Source: Armatimonadota bacterium
GTDB lineage: Bacteria; Armatimonadota; Zipacnadia; Zipacnadales; UBA11051
Reading direction: 5' to 3'
Assembly: GCA_030612305.1 (NCBI GenBank)
Contig: JAUWOG010000228.1
Span: forward strand, 1 to 5,097
Length of the DNA stretch: 5,097 bases
Shown: positions 1-5,097 of the stretch, piece by piece
Position numbering within the stretch: the first letter of the stretch is position 1
Layout: each line of letters starts with the position of its first letter
The notes under the pieces: generated by a model
Database searches by the model: none
What the model saw: only the letters and a program-made list of their open reading frames with translations
What the model was told of the DNA's origin: nothing
Made by a program: the position numbers and the translations under genes

Positions 1-1
1 C

Positions 2-463
2 CTTATACTCCAAATTGACATGCTTGATCTGGATTCTCGCAGCGAGGCCGACGTGGAAACACTGTACATTCTTAGCCGCGAAGGCCTCCAACGCTCAGCT
101 CTTGAGGAATACCACGAGCAATGCGAAGCTACCAACAAGTATGTACTCGGCGCACTTGTTCTTAGCGAACCCTCTGTCAAACTCATCCGGCGGGAACTCC
201 GCCGCCTCTCTCCAGGGCTGAAGGTCAGCACGGACGAAGTGCGCGACACGCTGGCACAGGAGGTTCTCAAACGTGATGTCGTGGACGCCGAGGAGGGCGA
301 GGAATACCGGAAGAAAGTCGCCAAGGGTGCTGCAAAGAAACCGAGTCGGCGTAAGCAAAGCGCGCCTCCACAGGCCGCTGAAAGCCCGGGTCTAGCGGGC
401 GCGCCGACAGACCCATCGCTACCCCTGCCTGAAGCGCCCTCAGAACCTCGTCCACCTCAGTGA
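2..463 (+). CDS. C-terminal fragment of a probable HsdR_N-like (type I restriction R-subunit N-domain) protein
   Basis: The reading frame is open to the window edge, so the 5' end is missing. An ATG at 20 exists but has no ribosome binding site, and the frame continues upstream of it. The 153 visible residues fall into two parts. Residues 1 to about 110 are a charged helical region with segments such as LYILSREGLQRSALEEYHEQ, LVLSEPSVKLIRRELRRLSP and EVLKRDVVDAEE. From memory of the family, this pattern resembles the part that follows the PD-(D/E)XK nuclease core in stand-alone proteins with a type I restriction enzyme R N-terminal (HsdR_N) domain. The catalytic core itself would lie outside the window. 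Residues about 111-153 are a basic then Pro/Ala/Ser-rich tail, probably disordered. The last bases appear to double as T-box leader for pheS, with the TGA stop next to the putative Phe specifier codon. The family assignment is tentative. That this is a real coding frame is more certain, because of its balanced residue composition. Confidence 0.6.
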   Translation, partial: LILQIDMLDLDSRSEADVETLYILSREGLQRSALEEYHEQCEATNKYVLGALVLSEPSVKLIRRELRRLSPGLKVSTDEVRDTLAQEVLKRDVVDAEEGEEYRKKVAKGAAKKPSRRKQSAPPQAAESPGLAGAPTDPSLPLPEAPSEPRPPQ

Positions 464-620
464 GTTCACCGTCCCCAAGGCCAAGCGGCGAGGCTACAAA
501 CCCCGCAAGGGTTGCCTGTGTAGGCATTGACGGCATGTCCCACCGTTATCCGGGACACCGCCTGTCAGGGTGGTTGCGGAGGCCTCCGGTTTTCGTCCCT
601 ACGACGAAACGGGGGCTTTT
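440..620 (+). promoter_or_regulatory. T-box riboswitch, phenylalanine-specific, controlling pheST
   Basis: T-box leaders sense uncharged tRNA and control synthetase genes by antitermination. Seen here, in order: (1) GTGAGTTCACC at 460-470, close to the specifier-loop pattern GTGAA-NNN-ACC, with UUC (Phe) at 465-467. This is the only TTC or TTT between 361 and 589. (2) Small hairpins, AACCC/GGGTT at 499-503/509-513 and GCCT/AGGC at 514-517/522-525, in the Stem II region. (3) Stem III at 529-566: GAC, GGC and TGTCCC pair with GGGACA, GCC and GTC. (4) The T-box core AGGGTGGTTGCGG at 567-579 and TTTTCGTCCCT at 590-600. AGGG pairs with CCCT, and GCGGAGG (576-582) with TTTTCGT using several G-U pairs. 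The TGGT at 571-574 matches the ACCA end expected of tRNA-Phe (discriminator A). (5) A competing terminator. The left boundary is uncertain: I could not fold a convincing Stem I. A full-size Stem I would begin near 385, inside the upstream coding region. The TGGTTGC bulge departs from the usual TGGNACC. Confidence 0.82.
582..620 (+). terminator. Intrinsic terminator of the T-box leader, mutually exclusive with the antiterminator
   Basis: The upper stem is perfect: TTTCGTC (591-597) pairs with GACGAAA (603-609) around the loop CCTAC. After a small internal loop, GCCTCC (582-587) pairs with GGGGGC (611-616) with one G-U pair. TTTT follows at 617-620. The left arm uses the same bases (582-597) that form the 3' half of the T-box antiterminator, so only one structure can form at a time, as expected for a transcriptional T-box switch. 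The T tract is short (four, then GT), so termination may be leaky. Confidence 0.75.
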
Positions 621-649
621 GTAGTCTTAGCAGATGCTTCTGGGCTGTC

Positions 650-655
650 AGGAGG
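650..655 (+). promoter_or_regulatory. Ribosome binding site of pheS, decides the start
   Basis: AGGAGG lies 8 bases before the ATG at 664. An upstream in-frame ATG at 634 has no Shine-Dalgarno sequence before it, and this AGGAGG would fall inside its coding sequence. Known PheS proteins also begin close to the MELEDRVKQI segment. The start is therefore placed at 664. Confidence 0.85.
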
Positions 656-663
656 CAGACAGA

Positions 664-1689
664 ATGGAACTTGAAGACCGCGTCAAGCAGATTCAGCAGG
701 AGGCGCAAGAGGCCATCCTTGCGGCCACGGACCTCCAGACCCTTGAGGACTTGCGCGTCAAGTATCTGGGCCGAAACAGCATCCTGCGGCAGGAGTACAG
801 CCGCATCGGGAGTCTCCCTGAGGAGGATCGGCCGCTCGCCGGACAGGTGCTCAGCAAGCTCAGCAACGCACTCCAGAAGCTCTGCGAGGGCCGCAAGAGC
901 GCGCTTCTACAGCAGGCCGAGCAGCAGAAACTCCAGGCTCAGGCCCTCGATGTCACCCTCCCCGGGCGCATACCCCGCGCCGGTCACCAGCACCCGCTCC
1001 TCGCTACTCTCGACGAGATGGTCGAGATATTCCTCGGCCTCGGCTTCATAGTCGCCGAAGGCCCGGAGGTCGAGGACTATTACCACTCCTTCGAGGCGCT
1101 CAATTACCCGGAGTATCACCCCGCAATGGACGAGCAGGACACCTTCTACGTCAGCGATGATGTCCTGCTCCGCAGTCAGACCTCCACCGTCCAGATCCGC
1201 TACATGGAGACCCACGAGCCGCCGGTGCAAATCATCGTACCCGGCCGCTGCTACCGTCGCGACACCGTGGACGCCACGCACGGCCATACCTTCAACCAAC
1301 TCGAAGGCCTACTGGTGGATGAGGGCGTCACCTTCGCCGACCTGAAGGGCACGCTGGAGATCTTCGCCCGGGAGGTGTTCGGGGACCGCTGCCACGTCCG
1401 CTTCCGGCCCGATTTCTTCCCCTTCACCGAGCCCAGCGCCGAGATCGCGCTCACCTGTACGCTCTGCGACGGGCAGGGCTGCCGCGTCTGTTCCGGCACC
1501 GGCTATCTCGAGGTCGGCGGTAGCGGGCAGGTTGATCCCAATGTGCTCGCCGGCGTCGGGTACGATACCGAGAAGTACACCGGCTTCGCCTTCGGTGTCG
1601 GCATCGAGCGCTTCGCGATGCTGCGCCATAGCATCGCCGATCTCCGCCTCTTCTACAGCGGGGACATGCGTTTCCTGGAGCAGTTCTGA
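664..1689 (+). CDS. pheS: Phenylalanine--tRNA ligase alpha subunit
   Basis: PheS is the catalytic subunit of the cytoplasmic (alpha-beta)2 synthetase that activates phenylalanine with ATP and transfers it to tRNA-Phe. The 341 residues match the family's usual length (about 327-350). Residues 1 to about 95 form the N-terminal coiled coil that contacts tRNA, including YLGRNSILRQEYSRIGSLPE. The class II catalytic core follows: motif 1 around HPLLATLDEMVEIFLGLGF (110-128), LLRSQTSTVQIR (168-179), motif 2 with GRCYRRDTVDATHGHTFNQLEG (split here as residues 194-205 and 206-215), FFPFTEPSAE (251-260), and motif 3 at GFAFGVGIERFAML (307-320). Ala309 in GFAFG corresponds to the residue known to gate the Phe pocket. 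A four-cysteine loop (C265, C268, C273, C276; CX2C-X4-CX2C) resembles the one in Bacillus-type PheS and may bind a metal. The usual GAGMVHP segment reads GSGQVDP (286-292), which is unusual at Gln289. It lies downstream of a Phe T-box and 63 bases before pheT, so the two are probably cotranscribed. Confidence 0.97.
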   Translation: MELEDRVKQIQQEAQEAILAATDLQTLEDLRVKYLGRNSILRQEYSRIGSLPEEDRPLAGQVLSKLSNALQKLCEGRKSALLQQAEQQKLQAQALDVTLPGRIPRAGHQHPLLATLDEMVEIFLGLGFIVAEGPEVEDYYHSFEALNYPEYHPAMDEQDTFYVSDDVLLRSQTSTVQIRYMETHEPPVQIIVPGRCYRRDTVDATHGHTFNQLEGLLVDEGVTFADLKGTLEIFAREVFGDRCHVRFRPDFFPFTEPSAEIALTCTLCDGQGCRVCSGTGYLEVGGSGQVDPNVLAGVGYDTEKYTGFAFGVGIERFAMLRHSIADLRLFYSGDMRFLEQF

Positions 1690-1740
1690 GCCGACTGTCG
1701 GGCCGCGTAGCAGTCTCATCACCGAATCATCCGTTAGCTC

Positions 1741-1746
1741 AGGAGG
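1741..1746 (+). promoter_or_regulatory. Ribosome binding site of pheT
   Basis: AGGAGG ends 6 bases before the ATG at 1753 and fixes the pheT start. The 63-base pheS-pheT spacer (1690-1752) shows only a 4-bp hairpin (CCGA/TCGG) just after the pheS stop, and no terminator or promoter that I can support. This is consistent with one transcript. Confidence 0.85.
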
Positions 1747-1752
1747 GCCACG

Positions 1753-3873
1753 ATGCACGTGCCATATAGCTGGTTGATGGAGTACCTCAAGGCTGACATC
1801 GAGGCCGGCGAGCTTGCCCATGTGCTGACGATGGGCGGGCTTGAGGTCGAACAGGTCCTCGACTTCACGTCCGAAGACGGGGAGTTCCGCGACCAGGTCC
1901 TCGTCACTTCAGTCACCTCAAACCGTGGCGACCTGCTCTCGATGGTCGGTGTCGCGCGCCAGGCCGCGGCACTACTTGGCGCCGAGTGGCAGATGCCCGA
2001 CATAGACATGAGCCTCCTCGGCGACCCCGTGACGGGCAAGACTGATGCGGCCAATGCTGATATGCACATCGAGCTTGCCAATCCGCAGGCCTGCCCGCGC
2101 TACTCCGGCCTGGTCATGGACGAACTCACGGTCGCCGAGAGCCCCGACTGGCTCGGCTACCGCCTCGAGGCCGCCGGCATGAGGCCCATCGCCAACCTCG
2201 TTGACTGCACAAACTACGTCATGCTCGAGCTGGGCCAGCCGCTGCACGGCTTCGACTACAGCCTGCTCAAGGACGCCCACATCATCGTCCGTTCTGCGAC
2301 TGACGGCGAGCAGATCCTCACGCTCGACCAGCAGTGGCGCGTCATGACCGCGCAGGACCTGCTGATTACCGATCCGGCCGGGCCTGCCGCCATCGCCGGC
2401 GTCATGGGCGGCGCCGACACCGAAATGACCTGGGAAACCACCAAGGTGCTTCTCGAAAGCGCGCATTTCGACGCCACGACCATCCGCAAGACCGCACTGC
2501 GCACGGGCCTGAGTTCCGAGGCCGCCTACCGCTTCGAGCGCATAGTTGACCCGGACGGGACCTTGCGCGCGTTGGCTCGCGTCGCCGGCCTGCTTCTCCA
2601 GACCGCCGGCGGGAAGGTCATCGGCGAGGCCGTGGATGCCTGCGCCGCCGATTTCGCCCCGCTCCCGCTCTCCCTGCGCGTGGACAAATGCAACGCGATA
2701 CTCGGCACCGAGATTCCGGCTGGGAAGATGCGCGACTATCTCGCCGCGCTCGATTTCGCCGTCGCAGCGGACGGCAACAACAAGCTCGCGGTCACCGTCC
2801 CCACCTTCCGGCCCGATGGCGAGCGTGAGATAGATCTCATCGAGGAAGTCGCCATCGTCTTCGGCTATGAGAACATCCCGACGACGGTGCCAGGCCGGCT
2901 GATGCAAAGCGGCCGTCTCACGCCGAGACAGAAGCTGGAGCGGAGGGCGCGCGAGGCCTTACGTGCCGCCGGCCTCAATGAGACGATTTCCCATTCATTC
3001 ATCGCGCCGGCCGGCCTCGACCGCCTCGGCTATCCCGAAGATGCGCCCGAGCGCAACATGCTCCCGCTCGCCAGCCCCGTCACCGAAGACCAGACCCACA
3101 TGCGCACCGCTCTCCTGCCGATACTCCTCGAGGCCGCCGAGCACAATCAGCGCCACCGCGTCGCCTCAATCCGCCTCTACGAAATCGGCCCCGCCTTCTT
3201 CCCCCGTGGCGAAAATGAACTCCCCGTCGAGCGCCTTCATGCCGCCGGCATCATCAGCGGCCCGTACTGGGCCGGTGCCTGGAACATGCCTGATGACCGC
3301 CTGCTCCCCGATTTCTTCACCGCCAAGGGCATCGTCGAGCAGCTTGTCGCCGCCCTCGGTGTCGAGCGCGTCACCTGTGCTGCAGCCGAACATCCGGCCA
3401 TGCACCCCGGCCAGTGCGCCGCAGTCCTCCTCGCCGATACCCAAATCGGTGTCATCGGCAAGCTCAGCCGCCAGGTGCAGGAGCAGCATGACCTCGACGC
3501 CGAGGCCTATGTCTTCGAACTCGAACTCGACGCCCTCTTCGAGGGGGCTTCTCTCTACAGCGAGTACCAGCCGGTCCCGCGCTTCCCGGCCGCCCTCCGC
3601 GACATCGCCGTAGTCGTCAACGATACGCCGCAGCACACCGCCGAAGCCTTGCGCGAGGCCATCTGCGAGGCAGGGGGGGAGCAACTGGTTGAAGTCGAGG
3701 TCTTCGATGTCTATCGCGACACGCAGCGCCTCGGCGAGGGGAAGAAGCAGCTTGCTTTCCGGCTCAGCTTCCGCACGCCGGAGGGGACGCTCACTGACGA
3801 GCAGGTGGACGAGCTCATCGCCGCCATCGTCGCCCACCTCGCCGAGAAGCTCGGCGCAGTCCTCAGAAGTTAA
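1753..3873 (+). CDS. pheT: Phenylalanine--tRNA ligase beta subunit, lacking the B2 (EMAP/OB) tRNA-binding domain
   Basis: PheT is the partner of PheS. It carries the editing site that hydrolyses Tyr-tRNA-Phe and domains that hold tRNA. The protein has 706 residues against roughly 795-805 in E. coli and Bacillus. Residues 1-36 (MHVPYSWLMEYL and LTMGGLEVEQV) are the usual B1 start. The chain then passes through a short linker (about 37-48) straight into VLVTSVTSNRGDLLSMVGVA (49-68), which normally follows the EMAP/OB domain, so that whole domain is absent. The B3/B4 editing module covers about 116-265 (PIANLVDCTNYVMLELGQPL from 145, then HGFDY, and IAGVMGGADTE from 214). B5 follows at about 305-378 (FRPDGEREIDLIEEVA from 352). 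The B6/B7 catalytic-like fold spans about 385-605. The C-terminal anticodon-binding FDX-ACB domain is 608-706 (RFPAALRDIAVVV, VFDVYRDTQRLGEGKK, EGTLTDEQV). The frame is intact and codon use matches pheS, so the loss looks ancestral rather than a recent break. Identity is certain; the consequence of the missing domain is inferred. Confidence 0.97.
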   Translation: MHVPYSWLMEYLKADIEAGELAHVLTMGGLEVEQVLDFTSEDGEFRDQVLVTSVTSNRGDLLSMVGVARQAAALLGAEWQMPDIDMSLLGDPVTGKTDAANADMHIELANPQACPRYSGLVMDELTVAESPDWLGYRLEAAGMRPIANLVDCTNYVMLELGQPLHGFDYSLLKDAHIIVRSATDGEQILTLDQQWRVMTAQDLLITDPAGPAAIAGVMGGADTEMTWETTKVLLESAHFDATTIRKTALRTGLSSEAAYRFERIVDPDGTLRALARVAGLLLQTAGGKVIGEAVDACAADFAPLPLSLRVDKCNAILGTEIPAGKMRDYLAALDFAVAADGNNKLAVTVPTFRPDGEREIDLIEEVAIVFGYENIPTTVPGRLMQSGRLTPRQKLERRAREALRAAGLNETISHSFIAPAGLDRLGYPEDAPERNMLPLASPVTEDQTHMRTALLPILLEAAEHNQRHRVASIRLYEIGPAFFPRGENELPVERLHAAGIISGPYWAGAWNMPDDRLLPDFFTAKGIVEQLVAALGVERVTCAAAEHPAMHPGQCAAVLLADTQIGVIGKLSRQVQEQHDLDAEAYVFELELDALFEGASLYSEYQPVPRFPAALRDIAVVVNDTPQHTAEALREAICEAGGEQLVEVEVFDVYRDTQRLGEGKKQLAFRLSFRTPEGTLTDEQVDELIAAIVAHLAEKLGAVLRS

Positions 3874-3875
3874 CT

Positions 3876-3911
3876 GGCCGCCAACGCGCCGACCTGCGCC
3901 ACGGCGCGGCC
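3876..3911. terminator. GC-rich hairpin between convergent genes, possible weak bidirectional terminator
   Basis: GGCC (3876-3879) pairs with GGCC (3908-3911), and GCGCCG (3886-3891) with CGGCGC (3902-3907), leaving the 10-base loop ACCTGCGCCA and a one-sided bulge. It fills most of the 39-base gap between the pheT stop and the stop of the minus-strand gene. No T tract follows on either strand, so calling it a terminator is an inference from position and stability only. Confidence 0.3.
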
Positions 3912-3912
3912 T

Positions 3913-5058
3913 CTAATCATACACCCCGTACTCCTTGCAGCAGCGCCAGTATGTCTCCAGGTTCTCCGCCGGTGTGCCTTCGCGGAAGCTGTCGGATGAG
4001 CCGATGATGAAGCCCCCGCCTGGCTTGCCTATCTCCATAGCTTCAGCTACCGTCTCCTCGACGAGTTCCGGAGTCCCGTGCTTGATTACATACAGCAGGT
4101 CCACATAGCCCTTGATGGTCGTCTTGTCCCCGATCTTCTCCTTCGCCGCGCGCAGGTCGAAGTCACAGATCGGCGGCGGCGTGCAGGTCTCCAGCACATC
4201 TATCCCCGTACCCGCGATCATCTCCATGCTCTCGGCGAGGTTGCCGTCGTCGTAGAAGTCATAGTACGCCCCATACGAGTGCGTCAGCTCCACATGCTCA
4301 CGCAACTGCGGAACGAAGACCTCCTCATATATCGCCGGCGACCAGCCTGATGACAGCGAGTTGTAGTACCAGCTTCCGAAGATGAACTCGACACCGGCCT
4401 CGAGCGCGACCTTGATCCGCGCCAGCGACCGCTCATGAAATATCCCCAGCAGGCGGTCGAACAGCGCGCGGTCGGTGTAGTAGTCCATCATCAGGTTCTC
4501 CATACCCCGCGCCTGCCCGGCATTGTGATCCAGGGCGCTGCGGATGCAGACCATGACCACGCCCCGGTCCCCGACTATCTCTTCCGCTGCATCGTAGTGC
4601 TCGAAGCTGGTGCGGATTTCGGGCAGCAGGTACAGCAGCCGGTCCACATCCTCAGGCTCCTTGACCAGCGACTCGGTTATCAGCGGATTCGGTGACACAC
4701 CATATTCCCGCCCGCTCGGAGGGATCTTCACACGGTCAGAGAGCTTCCCCGCGGGAGTGTGAAACACCCGCTCGACGACCTCGTACTCACCCTCCTCATA
4801 GCGTTTCTGCTCGACTTCCACTTCCGGCAGCTCGTACTCCTCCGGATAGCTCATGATGTAATCGGGCGTGCTATCCCCCAGGATGTGCATGAAGTCAATA
4901 TCCGGCAGAATCTCGTCACGCACTCGTTCCAGCGACACCGTCCCATACTCCGCCAGCAGCCACGCCCCATACCGAGGCGATATCGGTACCCGGTCCGGCT
5001 CCTCATGCGCAATTGCAGTCAGCAGTCTCTCTCGCCCCGTCATCTCAGCCTTTGCCAT
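3913..5058 (-). CDS. Uroporphyrinogen decarboxylase (URO-D) superfamily protein, substrate unknown
   Basis: The 381-residue product has the layout of the URO-D superfamily, which holds haem-pathway HemE and corrinoid or thiol methyltransferases (MtaA/CmuA type). At the N terminus MTGRERLLTAIAHEEPDRVP (residues 6-25) is the family's signature opening. Near the C terminus are YYDFYDDGNLAESMEMIAG (265-283), GIDVLETCTPPP (285-296), IGDKTTIKGYVD (309-320), a HGTPELVEETV segment (327-337) and GGGFIIGSSDS (347-357), all in family order. It is longer and more divergent than typical HemE. Where methyltransferase relatives often carry a His-X-Cys zinc motif before GN, this protein has Tyr-Asp-Asp-Gly-Asn, so that metal site seems absent. 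A haem role is therefore not assumed. Three starts are possible. GTG at 5067 lies inside the likely Shine-Dalgarno sequence and ATG at 5043 (MTGRER) is a plausible alternative. ATG at 5058 is chosen because GGTGA lies 5 bases upstream. It is convergent with pheT and likely independent of it. Confidence 0.85.
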   Translation of the reverse strand: MAKAEMTGRERLLTAIAHEEPDRVPISPRYGAWLLAEYGTVSLERVRDEILPDIDFMHILGDSTPDYIMSYPEEYELPEVEVEQKRYEEGEYEVVERVFHTPAGKLSDRVKIPPSGREYGVSPNPLITESLVKEPEDVDRLLYLLPEIRTSFEHYDAAEEIVGDRGVVMVCIRSALDHNAGQARGMENLMMDYYTDRALFDRLLGIFHERSLARIKVALEAGVEFIFGSWYYNSLSSGWSPAIYEEVFVPQLREHVELTHSYGAYYDFYDDGNLAESMEMIAGTGIDVLETCTPPPICDFDLRAAKEKIGDKTTIKGYVDLLYVIKHGTPELVEETVAEAMEIGKPGGGFIIGSSDSFREGTPAENLETYWRCCKEYGVYD

Positions 5059-5063
5059 CAGCT

Positions 5064-5071
5064 TCACCTTT
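5064..5071 (-). promoter_or_regulatory. Ribosome binding site of the URO-D-like gene, decides the start
   Basis: On the minus strand AAAGGTGA sits 5 bases before the ATG at 5058 and matches the GGTGA part of the anti-Shine-Dalgarno complement. The remaining 26 bases to the window edge are upstream leader, and no promoter can be judged in them. Confidence 0.55.
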
Positions 5072-5097
5072 CTCTCGACCTACGGAGGCCGCCATTC

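Noticed and set aside
15..20. TTGACA, a perfect -35 hexamer
   Set aside because: No -10-like hexamer lies 16-18 bases downstream (the region there is CGCAGC), and it sits inside an open coding frame.
384..400. GCCCG...CGGGC hairpin at the end of the upstream gene
   Set aside because: It is a 5-bp stem followed by no T tract and lies within coding sequence. It could be part of Stem I, but I could not make it fit a specifier-loop structure.
578..587. GGAGGCCTCC palindrome as a protein operator
   Set aside because: It lies within the T-box core, where the bases are explained by the antiterminator and terminator pairings, so a separate operator is not needed.
634..663. Earlier ATG giving a 351-residue PheS
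   Set aside because: It has no Shine-Dalgarno sequence, and the strong AGGAGG at 650-655 would be inside the gene. The extra residues MLLGCQEADR have no family match that I know.
527..1051. 174-codon frame on the plus strand overlapping the T-box and pheS
   Set aside because: The product is Ser/Arg-rich low-complexity sequence typical of an alternate frame of a GC-rich gene, and its start lies within the riboswitch Stem III region.
1972..2907. Long open frame on the minus strand inside pheT (311 codons)
   Set aside because: It is a shadow of a high-GC gene: it lies fully opposite conserved PheT domains, its translation is Gly/Glu/Ala/Arg-rich without motifs, and no separate gene is needed to explain it.
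5059..5067. GTG start for the URO-D-like gene, giving 384 residues
   Set aside because: The GTG is part of the AAAGGTGA sequence that serves the ATG at 5058.

Overview
This is a GC-rich bacterial window whose centre is a pheST operon, encoding the two subunits of bacterial phenylalanyl-tRNA synthetase. The operon is preceded by what I read as a phenylalanine-responsive T-box riboswitch. The organism cannot be named from the sequence. High GC, T-box control of an aminoacyl-tRNA synthetase, a beta subunit without its EMAP-like tRNA-binding domain and a uroporphyrinogen-decarboxylase-family paralogue together suggest a deep-branching environmental lineage, perhaps Armatimonadota, Chloroflexota or a planctomycete relative. 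That placement is an inference and is weak.

Layout. Positions 2-463 (+) hold the 3' end of a gene cut by the window edge. Its product resembles the C-terminal part of proteins with a type I restriction HsdR_N-like nuclease domain and ends in a Pro/Ala-rich tail. From about 440 to 620 lies the T-box leader: a putative UUC (Phe) specifier at 465-467, a Stem III hairpin at 529-566, the T-box core starting AGGGTGG at 567, and a terminator at 582-616 followed by TTTT. pheS (664-1689) and pheT (1753-3873) follow, each with an AGGAGG ribosome binding site. A 39-base gap with a GC-rich hairpin separates pheT from a convergent gene on the minus strand (3913-5058), a uroporphyrinogen-decarboxylase-like (URO-D superfamily) protein of unknown substrate.

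How it fits together. When tRNA-Phe is uncharged, its anticodon should pair with UUC and its ACCA end with UGGU in the T-box. This would stabilise the antiterminator and let transcription continue into pheST. When tRNA-Phe is charged, the terminator should form. PheS and PheT then assemble as an (alpha-beta)2 enzyme in the cytoplasm that charges tRNA-Phe. The flanking genes have no visible link to this job.

Most notable points: the T-box core is divergent (UGGUUGC instead of UGGNACC); the leader appears to overlap the end of the upstream gene, so that its stop codon sits beside the specifier; and PheT lacks the whole B2 (EMAP/OB) domain. I found no mobile element, CRISPR array, tRNA or rRNA, and no clearly new multi-gene system.
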